From contig DBPX01000016.1 of assembly GCA_002305045.1 (NCBI GenBank), positions 141,445 to 205,444 on the forward strand: DNA of 64,000 nucleotides. The letters are read 5' to 3'. Positions 17,856 through 26,153 of the stretch are shown here, in pieces. Both the position numbers and the translations under genes were made by a program. The first letter of the stretch is position 1. The number at the start of each line of letters is the position of its first letter. The notes below the pieces were generated by a model. That model did no database searches. It was not told the DNA's origin and saw only the letters and a list, made by a program, of their open reading frames with translations. This DNA is from Ruminococcus sp. UBA1409 (GTDB lineage: Bacteria > Bacillota > Clostridia > Oscillospirales > Ruminococcaceae).

Positions 17856-18006
17856 AGGCAGGTCTCCCGACTTTGACTATAACCATATGCGCCTTCCCAT
17901 CTAATGACAGTGACATCATGCATATGAAACATCTTCACGGTGACAAGGTTCGTCCGGAAATCGCATCCGGTTCCCTATTAAACAGCATTATTACCATGCC
18001 GTACCT
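17856..18006 (-). promoter_or_regulatory. Cobalamin riboswitch
   Basis: The minus-strand RNA carries the conserved cobalamin aptamer elements in order: AATAGGGAA, then CACTGTCATTAGATGGGAAGGC, then the hallmark end AGTCGGGAGACCTGCC (17858-17873). The flanks GGCA/TGCC close the first helix. It lies about 220 bases before btuF with a terminator between. In this class, binding of adenosyl- or other cobalamin turns transport genes off, so the transporter is made when B12 is scarce. Confidence 0.9.
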
Positions 18007-18069
18007 GGATAGAACGCCGATATTAGGTTTTAAGCTTGAAGCATTAGACTATAAATCCCTGTTATAAAA

Positions 18070-18107
18070 CTTGGCTTCGACACATATTATGTAGTGCCGA
18101 AGCCAAG
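18070..18107 (-). terminator. Intrinsic terminator of the AbrB-type regulator gene
   Basis: CTTGGCTTCGACAC (18070-18083) pairs with GTGCCGAAGCCAAG (18094-18107), a 14-base stem with one G-U pair and a 10-base loop. On the minus strand it is followed by TTTTATAAC. It lies 8 bases after the stop codon and separates this gene from the cobalamin riboswitch. Confidence 0.8.
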
Positions 18108-18114
18108 CTCCATA

Positions 18115-18360
18115 TTAATCCATGCTCTTAATCTTCTTGAAGCAAGCAGGGCAGATATGCTTACCACCGAACTCGATGATATCCTCACCCTCGCCACAGA
18201 ATACGCAGGTGTTGGAATACTTCTTAAGTACGATGTTGCCGTTGTCGGTGAAAATCTCCAGCGGGTCCTTCTCCTTAATGTCCATAGCCTTGCGAAGCTC
18301 CATGGGGATGACAATTCTGCCAAGCTCGTCGACTTTTCTTATGATTCCGGTTGATTTCAT
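18115..18360 (-). CDS. AbrB/SpoVT-family transcriptional regulator with C-terminal zinc-finger-like motif
   Basis: An 81-residue DNA-binding protein. The N-terminal swapped-hairpin domain MKSTGIIRKVDELGRIVIPMELR is the classical AbrB/MazE fold seen in transition-state and sporulation regulators. The C-terminal third carries CVFC and CPAC separated by a GKHI stretch, very like the C4 zinc finger at the start of ClpX; it may bind Zn and serve dimerisation or partner contact. The true start is the ATG at 18360 with GGAGG nine bases upstream. It is transcribed from its own consensus promoter (18388-18416) and ended by a strong terminator. The targets are unknown. Confidence 0.88.
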   Translation of the reverse strand: MKSTGIIRKVDELGRIVIPMELRKAMDIKEKDPLEIFTDNGNIVLKKYSNTCVFCGEGEDIIEFGGKHICPACFKKIKSMD

Positions 18361-18387
18361 AATATTACCTCCAATCTTAATACCTAC

Positions 18388-18416
18388 ATGATACAATATT
18401 GCTCGAAAAATGTCAA
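18388..18416 (-). promoter_or_regulatory. Promoter of the AbrB-type regulator
   Basis: Minus-strand TTGACA (18411-18416), 17 bases, TATCAT (18388-18393). This is a near-consensus vegetative promoter. Confidence 0.7.
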
Positions 18417-18654
18417 TACTTTATTTTAATTTTTCTCTAAAAAAATATGATTTTTTCAAATTTATTATAATCGTGTCACAAAATTTACTGCCTTGAATGT
18501 ATGTATTTCCCTTTTAAGTGTGACAATTTCATTTAGCCTATTAGAATATTAATTAAACGATACAAGTAAAGCGGCAGAGCTTAGAAAAGCCAAGCAAGCA
18601 AATTGTCAGGAAAATAATTACTTTTAAAAATGAAGCATGGGGGATAATAAAGCT

Positions 18655-19248
18655 ATGATAAACTACATACTAATCGGGATAATTTTAGTATCCTTTGTCT
18701 ACTCTATGTTCACGGGGGGAGCCGACGCCCTCTCGGGAGCCATAATGACAAGCGGTCAGCAGGCAGTAAGCCTCATTCTTACAATCGGCGGGGCAATGGC
18801 TACCTGGGGAGGGATAATGAAGCTCGCCGAGGCTTCGGGTCTTACAAGAAAGCTTGCAAGGCTTCTAAGCCCTCTGCTAAGGCTTATTTTCAAGGGTCTA
18901 AAAAAAGACTCCCTCGCCCTTGACGCAATTGCCATGAACATTACGGCAAACCTCTTCGGACTGGGAAACGCTGCAACTCCCCTTGGCATAGAGGCGATAA
19001 AAAGGCTTGAAGAGGAGGAGGGAGAAAAGGACACAGCCAGCCGCAACATGGCACTGCTTGTCGTCTTTAACACCTGCTCTATAGAGCTTATCCCGGCGAC
19101 CGTAGCCTCGATGAGGGCGGCGTATCAAAGCGGCTCTCCGATGGAGATTCTTCCCTGCGTGATAATAGTATCCGTCCTCTCGCTTATGGTTAGTGTTACA
19201 GCTGTGTATCTTTTTAACGGGTACAAGGGAGGAAGAGGAAGAAAATGA
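18655..19248 (+). CDS. spmA: Spore maturation protein A (nucleoside-recognition/Gate domain)
   Basis: A 197-residue integral membrane protein with several helices and the conserved SpmA blocks ATWGGIMKLAEASGL, NLFGLGNAATPLGIEAIK and NTCSIELIPATVASMRAA. SpmA and SpmB act together in dehydration of the spore core and heat resistance. I prefer the ATG at 18655, preceded by GGGGGAT; an in-frame ATG at 18637 lacks a ribosome binding site but cannot be excluded. The stop overlaps the spmB start (ATGA). No clear sporulation sigma-factor promoter could be fixed in the 250 bases upstream. Confidence 0.9.
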   Translation: MINYILIGIILVSFVYSMFTGGADALSGAIMTSGQQAVSLILTIGGAMATWGGIMKLAEASGLTRKLARLLSPLLRLIFKGLKKDSLALDAIAMNITANLFGLGNAATPLGIEAIKRLEEEEGEKDTASRNMALLVVFNTCSIELIPATVASMRAAYQSGSPMEILPCVIIVSVLSLMVSVTAVYLFNGYKGGRGRK

Positions 19249-19766
19249 GCGGATTTGAGCTTGTTGTGCCGTCGCTGGTGGTAGGAATCGTCCTGTATGC
19301 GGCGGCAAAAAGGGTTGACATTTTCAAGACCTTTGTTAAGGGCGCAAGGGAAAATCTCATCGTTGCGTGGGAGATTCTTCCTTCTCTTACGGCTCTATGC
19401 CTTGCCGTGGGAATGCTTAGGTCCTCGGGTGCGGCTGAGCTTATATCTAATCTGCTTGAGCCTCTTACAAGACTAATTGGGCTTCCAGCCGAGTGTGTGC
19501 CGCTTGCCCTTATGAGACCTGTATCTGGAAGCGGGGCGCTCTCTATGCTTGAGGAGCTATTATCAAGCCACGGACCTGACAGCTTTGTAGGAAGGGCTGC
19601 AAGCGTGCTTATGGGGTCTACAGAGACGACCTTTTACACCGTGGCAGTCTACTTCGGAGCGACAAAAATAAAAAGAACAAGGCAGACTCTGCCCTCGGCT
19701 CTAATAGGAGACCTCACTGCGTTTATCCTCTCTGCGCTGACGGTAAGGCTCATTTTAGGTTCTTAA
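19245..19766 (+). CDS. spmB: Spore maturation protein B
   Basis: A 173-residue membrane protein, partner of SpmA. Conserved stretches: LVVGIVLYAAAKRVDIFKTF, GMLRSSGAAELI, and LMRPVSGSGALSMLEE followed by GSTETTFYTVAVYFGA. It overlaps spmA by four bases, so translation is coupled. Its 3' end overlaps the convergent ymdB gene by 17 bases. Presence of this pair supports a genuine spore-forming lineage. Confidence 0.92.
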   Translation: MSGFELVVPSLVVGIVLYAAAKRVDIFKTFVKGARENLIVAWEILPSLTALCLAVGMLRSSGAAELISNLLEPLTRLIGLPAECVPLALMRPVSGSGALSMLEELLSSHGPDSFVGRAASVLMGSTETTFYTVAVYFGATKIKRTRQTLPSALIGDLTAFILSALTVRLILGS

Positions 19767-20526
19767 TGCTAAGCCTCCTAATTCCATTGGCACGGCCGGT
19801 TTTTTCGTCGAAATCTACTATAACCCCGTTTATACAGCAGCTTCCCTCAGCCTCCTCAAATCTAACAGGAAGATGGAACCTCTGCCTTTGTATTGCAAGC
19901 TCCTTTTTTACTCCCAGGACAGAATGCTCGGGTCCTGTGAAGCCGGCGTCGGTGATGTATGCGGTTTTTCCGGGGAGAAGCTGCTCGTCCGCCGTCTGAA
20001 CATGGGTATGAGTTCCAATTACCGCAGTCACCCTGCCGTCAAGATAGTAGCCCATCGCTTTTTTCTCTGCGCTGGCCTCGGCGTGAAAGTCTACAAAGAT
20101 ATTAGGAGTTTTAATATCCTTTAGAATGTCGTCTATACAGCTAAAGGGATTATCAAGCGGCTCCATATAAACTACTCCCATGAGGTTTATTACTGCAATC
20201 TGACATCTTCCCATATCAAGGACGCATACTCCCCTCCCCGGAGCGCCGGCGGGATAGTTTGCCGGACGGATTATATGCTGATTTTCCTCGTATATAACAG
20301 AGCATCCGCTCCGCCTGAAGGCATGATTTCCTGTCGTAATGACATCTGCGCCGATTCTTGTAAGAGAGTCCGCAGACTCTGCGGTGACTCCGTTTCCAGT
20401 GGCGGAGTTTTCGCCGTTTATCACGGTTATGTCGATTGAGTTTTTTCTTTTGATGTCTAAAAGCCAGTCGCAAAGACAGCCTACCCCTCTTTTTGACACG
20501 ACATCCCCTATAAACAAAAGCCTCAT
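19750..20526 (-). CDS. ymdB: YmdB-family metallophosphoesterase
   Basis: A 258-residue calcineurin-like enzyme of the YmdB/TIGR00282 family. Metal-binding motifs: LLFIGDVV at the start, INGENSATGNG, TTGNHAF, VDFHAEA and IGTHTHVQTAD. In Bacillus, YmdB hydrolyses cyclic nucleotides, including 2',3'-cyclic ones, and affects biofilm and late adaptive gene expression. The true start is the ATG at 20526 (MRLLFIGD), five bases after GGGGG. Its end overlaps spmB convergently. A downstream position in the ttcA operon is likely (44-base gap). Confidence 0.9.
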   Translation of the reverse strand: MRLLFIGDVVSKRGVGCLCDWLLDIKRKNSIDITVINGENSATGNGVTAESADSLTRIGADVITTGNHAFRRSGCSVIYEENQHIIRPANYPAGAPGRGVCVLDMGRCQIAVINLMGVVYMEPLDNPFSCIDDILKDIKTPNIFVDFHAEASAEKKAMGYYLDGRVTAVIGTHTHVQTADEQLLPGKTAYITDAGFTGPEHSVLGVKKELAIQRQRFHLPVRFEEAEGSCCINGVIVDFDEKTGRANGIRRLSIKNLK

Positions 20527-20569
20527 ATTTACCCCCGTACTCTGTATAAAAATACCTGCCGCCGGACTG

Positions 20570-21319
20570 TTACTCTGAGCCAAGCTCCCCGGCTTTTTTG
20601 TCCTTAAAGCCCCAGCCGTCGACTCCCGAGCGCCTTAGAGCGCCGAAGAGCCTGTCGGTAAAGCCCTTGTCCCGGTACTCCATGTCCTTTATAAACTCCT
20701 TCATCTCTTCTCTTTTTGTTGCTCCGTCAGCCGGGCAGACAGATTTTACAACCTCAACCTCAAGTCTTTTTACTGCGGAGCGAATCGCCGTCTCAGGAGC
20801 GAAAACAAGAGGCCTTATCATATAAAGCTCCTTTCGTGAGAGGTAGCTCTTAGGAGAAAAGCAGCCTACCCTCCCCTCGATAAAAAGATTCATCATAAAG
20901 GTCTCGACTACATCGTTGTAATGATGTCCAAGGGCAACTACATTACATCCCGCCTCCTTGGCGGCGTCATGAAGCGCACCACGGCGAAGCCTTGCACACA
21001 GTGAGCATGGGTTAGGCTCCTTCCTGATATCAAACACTATCTCGCCTATATGCGTCCTTATCAGCCGGTATTCAATCCCGTGAGCCATACAAAGCTGATT
21101 TACTGCGTCATAGCCTCCGGGCTGACCGTTAAACATCGGGTCAAGCGTTATCGCCGTCAGGCTGTAATCTATTCCTATAAATCTTCTCAAAAGAGAAAGT
21201 CCGGCAAGCAGGCAGAGGCTGTCCTTCCCGCCGGAAACCCCTACGGCTATCCTGTCGCCGTCCTTTATCATATCAAACTCCTGTATCGCCTTTCTCATAT
21301 AGCCAAGTATTCTCTGCAC
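20570..21319 (-). CDS. TtcA-family PP-loop ATPase (tRNA 2-thiolation type)
   Basis: A 249-residue protein with the PP-loop VGVSGGKDSL (about 29-38), a CSLC pair (about 110) and GHHYNDVVET, the fold of TtcA enzymes that adenylate and thiolate a cytidine in tRNA using an Fe-S cluster. A third cysteine, in VVKSVCPADG, fits the cluster ligand set. Translation starts at GTG 21319, eight bases after GGAGG. In Firmicutes this subgroup is not well characterised, and the target nucleotide is unproven. It is followed by ymdB on the same strand. Confidence 0.85.
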   Translation of the reverse strand: MQRILGYMRKAIQEFDMIKDGDRIAVGVSGGKDSLCLLAGLSLLRRFIGIDYSLTAITLDPMFNGQPGGYDAVNQLCMAHGIEYRLIRTHIGEIVFDIRKEPNPCSLCARLRRGALHDAAKEAGCNVVALGHHYNDVVETFMMNLFIEGRVGCFSPKSYLSRKELYMIRPLVFAPETAIRSAVKRLEVEVVKSVCPADGATKREEMKEFIKDMEYRDKGFTDRLFGALRRSGVDGWGFKDKKAGELGSE

Positions 21320-21458
21320 CTAATCATCCTCCGGCATCTAGCTTTTCTTAATTATATCACATCAGCCCTGTTATGAAAAGCTATTTTTGAGTATTTAAAA
21401 ATAAAATGCTATTCAATTACAAGAAAAAGGATTATCATCATTTAGCACGGTGAAAGCT

Positions 21459-21487
21459 GAGCAGTACCGCTTTTTGAGGTACTGCTC
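21459..21487 (-). terminator. Hairpin after the LysR gene
   Basis: GAGCAGTACC (21459-21468) and GGTACTGCTC (21478-21487) are a perfect 10-base stem with a 9-base loop, 20 bases past the stop of the minus-strand LysR gene. The run that follows on the minus strand (AGCTTTC) is short; on the plus strand it is TTATTTATT. It may work in either direction. Confidence 0.6.
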
Positions 21488-21506
21488 TTATTTATTGTGG
21501 GAAAGC

Positions 21507-22409
21507 CTATACAGGCGGCTGCATATTTTCAATCAGCTCATTTAAGCAATCGACAAAAGCTCTTGCCGCCTTAGAAAACACCTGATACTTTTTCCAGACA
21601 ATATACCCGTGCGCCTCCAATCGTGGCGATAACGGGCGGAAGCAGAGGTTGCTTCCGTTGGTATTTATGAGCTTATCAAAGCAAAGAGCATATCCAATGC
21701 CCTCATCGACCAGCAAGGAGGCGTTAAATAAGAGGTTATAGGTTGCGACTATATGAAGCTCCGATTCCTTCCTGCCGAGCCATTGCCCGAGATAGGCGTT
21801 GTCTCCCCTTTGGTGGGAGACAATCAGAGGCTTATCCCACAAATCCTTCAGCAGTATTGCCTTTTTTTCAGCCAAGGGAGAGTCCTTACGCATTAATACT
21901 CCCCAGCTGTCCTTAATCGGCACCGGGACCGCCTCATATGTATGCGGGTCGATGGAGGAAAACAAAAGTCCAAAGTCAATAAGGCCCTTATCGAGATATT
22001 CAAGGACATGCTCAGCGTTTCCGCTCGAGATGTGGTATTTAATATCAGGATATTTTTTCTGTAGAATATTGGCTACCTTGGCAAAAAGACGAACGGTCTC
22101 GGTCTCTCCGGCACCGATAAAAACATTTCCTGCGATTGTGTCGTCAGCGCCGGAGATCTCCTCCTCTGTGCGCCGCATAAGAGAGAGCATTTCCTCCGCA
22201 CGCTTGCGAAGAATCATACCCTCCTCCGTTAGGACAACCTTTCGTGAGCCTTTGACGCCACGGATTAAAAGCTTCTTTCCAAGCTCGTCCTCCAAGCCCT
22301 TTAGCTGTGTGGAGAGCGCTGGCTGAGAAATATGCAGAGCTTCTGCGGCGGCGGTGATGCTTTGCTCCCTAGCCACCGCTAAAAAGTATTCCAGCAACCG
22401 AAATTCCAA
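21507..22409 (-). CDS. LysR-family transcriptional regulator
   Basis: A 300-residue LysR-type regulator: N-terminal winged helix with AREQSITAAAEALHISQPALSTQLKGLEDELG (about 14-45), then a periplasmic-binding-protein-like effector domain. It starts with TTG at 22409, preceded by GGGAGG. LysR genes are usually divergent from their target, but no plus-strand gene lies in the 457 bases upstream; the nearest upstream gene, pckG, is on the same strand. The target and ligand are unknown. A 10-base hairpin follows the gene. Confidence 0.9.
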   Translation of the reverse strand: MEFRLLEYFLAVAREQSITAAAEALHISQPALSTQLKGLEDELGKKLLIRGVKGSRKVVLTEEGMILRKRAEEMLSLMRRTEEEISGADDTIAGNVFIGAGETETVRLFAKVANILQKKYPDIKYHISSGNAEHVLEYLDKGLIDFGLLFSSIDPHTYEAVPVPIKDSWGVLMRKDSPLAEKKAILLKDLWDKPLIVSHQRGDNAYLGQWLGRKESELHIVATYNLLFNASLLVDEGIGYALCFDKLINTNGSNLCFRPLSPRLEAHGYIVWKKYQVFSKAARAFVDCLNELIENMQPPV

Positions 22410-22866
22410 TTGTATCGCCTCCCTATATTGTCAAGTGATTCTCCCTTTAAAATAAAGGTTTTTCAAGTTACTATCTCAGATAAATGAGCCAAGGAAAGGG
22501 GCATTTCTCTGTATCTGGTACGAAAATAGCTGGTTTTGGGTACACGAAGTAAAACGTCTTTGCATTTCGTTTTACATGGCCTTGTGTATACCCATCCATC
22601 TATGGCAGCGTACCTCCCGTGTCTACCAGGATCTTCCGCGTCTCCTTTCAAAACATGTGTAATCATGCTTACGCTTGTTTAGTGTCTCAATATCAAATCG
22701 GATAGGCATTTTTTATGGAATATTTATATTATAACACGAATTTGTGACCTTTTCGTCACTATTGCACAGAAATCGGCGGCAAGGAACAATCCTCACCGCC
22801 GGTTTATTTTTAAATTATTGCCTTATGTAGTGCTAGCTCAAGAGGACGCACTGTTTTTTCGTGACA
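22410..22866. other. 457-base intergenic stretch with a large imperfect hairpin
   Basis: No convincing protein gene. An imperfect long hairpin sits at 22538-22593: GTAAAACG/CGTTTTAC (22549-22556/22568-22575) inside GGGTACAC/GTG..TACCC arms, with an asymmetric internal loop. On the minus strand an extended -10, TGTTATAAT (22728-22736), could start a transcript running through this hairpin into the LysR gene. A GTGAC/GTCAC stem lies just upstream, at about 22745-22760. A 67-codon frame (22463-22666, minus) overlaps the hairpin and lacks a good ribosome binding site. The stretch could be a long LysR leader, a small RNA, or degraded sequence. Confidence 0.4.
22772..22816. terminator. GC-rich hairpin after pckG
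   Basis: CGGCGG and CCGCCG arms with an AGGA/TCCT inner helix (about 22774-22801), 66 bases past the pckG stop. The T-run GTTTATTTTT is on the plus strand; on the minus strand the tail is only ATTTCTG. It could end pckG transcription or a plus-strand RNA from the gap. Confidence 0.5.
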
Positions 22867-24654
22867 TTATCCAAGTCTTTCCTTGAGGCTTGAAAGCTCA
22901 TCGGCAAGCTCCTTGGGAAGCTTGTCGCCGAATTTGGAGTAGAACTCCTCGATGCCCTTTGCCTCGTCAAGCCAGAGCTGCTTGTCGACCGAGAGAAGTC
23001 CCCTTACGGTCTCGGTGGTGATACCCTCAAGGCCGTCGACATTGATGTCCTCGGGCTTAGGCTCATATCCGATAGGAGTCTCGACAGCGTCGACAGCGTC
23101 CTCACAGCGCTCAAGAATCCAGTCGAGGACTCTCATATTGTCGCCGAAGCCGGGCCAGATGAAGTTGCCATCATCGTCGGTACGGAACCAGTTGACATTG
23201 AATATCTTAGGAGCCTTGTCGCCAAGAATCCTGCCCATCTCTAGCCAGTGTCCCCAGTAGTCGCCCATGTTATAGCCGCAGAAGGGAAGCATAGCCATGG
23301 GGTCACGCCTTACGACTCCGACTGCGCCGGTAGCGGCGGCGGTGGTCTCAGAAGCCATTATCGAGCCGACAAAGGTGCCGTGCTGCCAGTTAAAGGACTG
23401 GTAAACCAGCGGAGCGGTCTTTGCTCTTCTTCCGCCGAAGATAATTGCAGAGACGGGTACTCCCTCGGGGTTGTTGAACTCCGGCGAGATGCAGGGGCAG
23501 TTCTCTGCGGGAGCGGTGAATCTTGAGTTGGGATGGGCAAGGTGGTTTCCTTCCGCAATATACTCAGGACCGTTGACCTTTGCGCCCTTCCACTCGGTTG
23601 CGTTTACGGGAGGATTCTTGTCAAGCTTCTCCCACCAAACCGTCATATCGTCGTTATTTATGGCGACATTAGTGAAGATGGTGTTCTTCCTTGTGGAAGC
23701 AAGAGCATTATAGTTAGACTTCTCGTTTGTGCCGGGTGCAACTCCGAAGAAGCCGCTCTCCGGGTTAATGGCGTAGAGTCTGCCGTCCTTGCCGGGCTTG
23801 AGCCATGCGATATCGTCGCCGACTGTCCAGACCTTGTAGCCCTTCTTGGTATAGGTCTCGGGAGGAATCAGCATTGCAAGATTGGTCTTTCCGCAGGCGG
23901 AGGGGAAGGCTGCCGTTACATACTTGACCTCGCCGTTTGGCTTCTCGATGCCGAGAATCAGCATATGCTCAGCCATCCAGCCCTCGTTCTTGCCCTGATA
24001 GGAGGCGATTCTGAGCGCAAAGCACTTCTTACCGAGAAGAACATTTCCGCCGTATGCCGAGTTTATCGACCAGATTGTGTTATCCTCAGGGAACTGAACG
24101 ATATACCTCTTCTCGGGGTCGACATCAGCCTTGGAGTGAAGTCCCCTTACGAAGTCGTTAGAGCTGTCCCCTAAGTTCTTGAACGCCTGGACGCCCATTC
24201 TGGTCATTATAGCCATGTTAAGTACGACATATATAGAATCGGTAACCTCAACTCCTACCTTTGCAAGCGGCGAGCCGATAGGTCCCATCGAGTAAGGAAT
24301 GACATACATAGTTCTGCCCTTCATTACTCCGTCGTACATCGGGGTGAGCTTAGCATACATCTCCTTGGGGTCGCACCAGTTATTTGTCGGACCTGCGTCC
24401 TCCTTCTTGGAGGTGCAGATAAAGGTCCTGTCCTCAACTCTTGCGACATCGTTTGGAAGCGTTCTGTGATAAAGACATCCGGGAAGCTTCTCCTCGTTGA
24501 GCTTTATCATCTCGCCGGTGGCGCATGCCTCAGCCCTCAGAGCGTCGAGCTGCTCCTCGCTGCCGTCAAGCCAGACAACCTTATCAGGCTTGGTAAGAGC
24601 AATCATTTCATCAACCCACTTGTTGACATTAGGGTTTTTAGTGAGTAAAGTCAT
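22867..24654 (-). CDS. pckG: Phosphoenolpyruvate carboxykinase (GTP)
   Basis: A 595-residue enzyme interconverting oxaloacetate + GTP and PEP + CO2 + GDP. The GTP-class signatures are present: SMGPIGSPLAKVGVEVTDS, the kinase loop AAFPSACGKTNLAM with its reactive Cys, and a GDDIAWL block. In fibre-degrading anaerobes the enzyme often runs toward oxaloacetate, feeding succinate formation; direction here is inference. The true start is the ATG at 24654 (MTLLTKNP) with AAAGGAG eight bases upstream. It is transcribed from a consensus promoter (24752-24780), giving a leader of about 90 bases with a TGCAAG/CTTGCA stem. It appears to be monocistronic. Confidence 0.96.
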   Translation of the reverse strand: MTLLTKNPNVNKWVDEMIALTKPDKVVWLDGSEEQLDALRAEACATGEMIKLNEEKLPGCLYHRTLPNDVARVEDRTFICTSKKEDAGPTNNWCDPKEMYAKLTPMYDGVMKGRTMYVIPYSMGPIGSPLAKVGVEVTDSIYVVLNMAIMTRMGVQAFKNLGDSSNDFVRGLHSKADVDPEKRYIVQFPEDNTIWSINSAYGGNVLLGKKCFALRIASYQGKNEGWMAEHMLILGIEKPNGEVKYVTAAFPSACGKTNLAMLIPPETYTKKGYKVWTVGDDIAWLKPGKDGRLYAINPESGFFGVAPGTNEKSNYNALASTRKNTIFTNVAINNDDMTVWWEKLDKNPPVNATEWKGAKVNGPEYIAEGNHLAHPNSRFTAPAENCPCISPEFNNPEGVPVSAIIFGGRRAKTAPLVYQSFNWQHGTFVGSIMASETTAAATGAVGVVRRDPMAMLPFCGYNMGDYWGHWLEMGRILGDKAPKIFNVNWFRTDDDGNFIWPGFGDNMRVLDWILERCEDAVDAVETPIGYEPKPEDINVDGLEGITTETVRGLLSVDKQLWLDEAKGIEEFYSKFGDKLPKELADELSSLKERLG

Positions 24655-24751
24655 CGTAAAATCTCCTTTGCAAAAATTTAACTGCATTCAAAAATGCAAG
24701 ATGAGAAAGGAAAACTTGCAGAAATTTAAAATTTTCCGCTCCTATTTTTCT

Positions 24752-24780
24752 ATGATACATTCTTTTTATCATGCTGTCAA
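24752..24780 (-). promoter_or_regulatory. Promoter of pckG
   Basis: Minus-strand TTGACA (24775-24780), 17 bases, TATCAT (24752-24757), about 98 bases before the start codon. Confidence 0.75.
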
Positions 24781-24892
24781 GTGGTTTAATTCATTTTTCA
24801 CAAGAATTTCACCGATGCCGTACGCAAACGGCTCGATGTTAAAATTCCACTATCAGCCTGCCGGTTTTATTCTTTCCGGCTCCAAAAAGCTG

Positions 24893-25939
24893 CTATCGGA
24901 TGAGCATCGCATCCCCGAAGCTAAAGAATCTGTACCTTTCCTTTACCGCCTCCCTATAGGCGTTCATGGTGTTATCATAGCCGGCAAAGGCGGCAACCAG
25001 CATGATAAGCGTGCTCTCCGGGAGGTGGAAATTGGTGATAAGGCCGTCTATACAGCGGAACTTGTAGCCGGGATAGATAAAAATGTCGGTGTCGCCGTGG
25101 TCCTCGACGATTACGCCGTCATGCTTTTTAGCGACGCTTTCAAGCGTCCGGCAGGAGGTTGTGCCGACGGCTATCACCCTGCCTCCAGACGCCTTTGTCC
25201 TGTTGATAAGCTCCGCTGTTTTCTTTGGAAGACAGTAGTGCTCGGTGTGCATTTTATGCTCAAGGATATTTTCCTCCTTGACAGGTCTGAAGGTCCCAAG
25301 ACCCACATGGAGCGTTACCTCCCCGATGCCGACTCCCATCCCTTCAAGCTCTGTAAGCTGCTCGGCTGTGAAGTGAAGCCCCGCCGTCGGAGCCGCGGCA
25401 GAGCCTACCTCCCTTGAATAAACCGTCTGATACCTTTCCTTGTCCTCAAGCTTTTTGGTTATATAGGGAGGCAGAGGCATCTGCCCGATTTTGTCGAGCA
25501 CGGAATAAAGACTTCCCTCACAGCTAAACTCGACTATCCTGTTGCCGTCGTCGATAACGCTGAGCACCTTAGCCTTTAAAAGACCGTCTCCAAACGAAAA
25601 CACTGTGCCCGGCTTTGCCTTTTTCCCGGGACGGCAGATAATCTCCCAGACATTAAGGCTCCTTTGCTCCAGAAGCAAAAACTCTATGAAGCTGCTGGTT
25701 TCCTCCTTCTCGCCGTAGATTCTCGCCGGCAGAACTCTTGAATCGTTCACTATCAGACAGTCACCCTTTTTGAGATAGCTGCATAGATTGTAGAAGCGGT
25801 CGTGAGTAAGACTCCCCGTGTGACGGTCCATGACCAAAAGTCTCGAGTGATTTCTAGGCTCGATAGGCGTCTGGGCGATTAGCTCCTCGGGAAGCTCGTA
25901 GTTAAAATCACTCTTTTTAAGGCTGTTTAAATCAAACAT
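24893..25939 (-). CDS. queA: S-adenosylmethionine:tRNA ribosyltransferase-isomerase QueA
   Basis: A 348-residue enzyme of queuosine synthesis: it moves the ribosyl part of SAM to preQ1 at the wobble base of tRNAs with GUN anticodons, giving epoxyqueuosine. Family blocks: [19 protein letters not shown] at the start, [32 protein letters not shown], and [19 protein letters not shown]. The start is set at the ATG at 25939 ([10 protein letters not shown]), with GGAGC upstream; the longer frame has no support. The tgt partner is not in the window. The gene is divergent from asd. Confidence 0.95.
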   Translation of the reverse strand: MFDLNSLKKSDFNYELPEELIAQTPIEPRNHSRLLVMDRHTGSLTHDRFYNLCSYLKKGDCLIVNDSRVLPARIYGEKEETSSFIEFLLLEQRSLNVWEIICRPGKKAKPGTVFSFGDGLLKAKVLSVIDDGNRIVEFSCEGSLYSVLDKIGQMPLPPYITKKLEDKERYQTVYSREVGSAAAPTAGLHFTAEQLTELEGMGVGIGEVTLHVGLGTFRPVKEENILEHKMHTEHYCLPKKTAELINRTKASGGRVIAVGTTSCRTLESVAKKHDGVIVEDHGDTDIFIYPGYKFRCIDGLITNFHLPESTLIMLVAAFAGYDNTMNAYREAVKERYRFFSFGDAMLIR

Positions 25940-25992
25940 TTTTATAAAAGCTCCAATCTTAGAGAATTTAGCGCAATAAACCGTCAAATAGG

Positions 25993-26021
25993 TTGACTGG
26001 ATAAAGGTATGATGGTATAAT
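25993..26021 (+). promoter_or_regulatory. Promoter of the asd-dapA-dapB operon
   Basis: TTGACT (25993-25998), 17 bases, TATAAT (26016-26021). This leaves a leader of about 125 bases before asd. The leader is too short for, and does not show, a lysine riboswitch. Confidence 0.8.
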
Positions 26022-26153
26022 AGGGCTTGCTACCGGCGGGCGGCAGTGCATAAGCGCTTCATCGGCTGATTTGACTATAAGATTATACAGCATCCTATCT
26101 TATTTTTCAACTGTTTTCCCGCCTAAAATCTTTCAAGTAAAGGATGAGCTAAG

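Noticed and set aside
22463..22666. 67-codon frame on the minus strand in the pckG-LysR gap
   Set aside because: No ribosome binding site, odd composition, and it covers a strong hairpin; more likely non-coding.
23533..24174. 213-codon open frame on the plus strand
   Set aside because: Entirely antisense to pckG, a very well conserved enzyme; its translation has no recognisable domain.
24497..25417. 306-codon open frame on the plus strand
   Set aside because: It is antisense to the start of pckG and most of queA, has no ribosome binding site or family signature, and arises from the codon pattern of those genes.
26022..26153. Lysine riboswitch in the asd leader
   Set aside because: About 125 bases is too short and the conserved core is absent.
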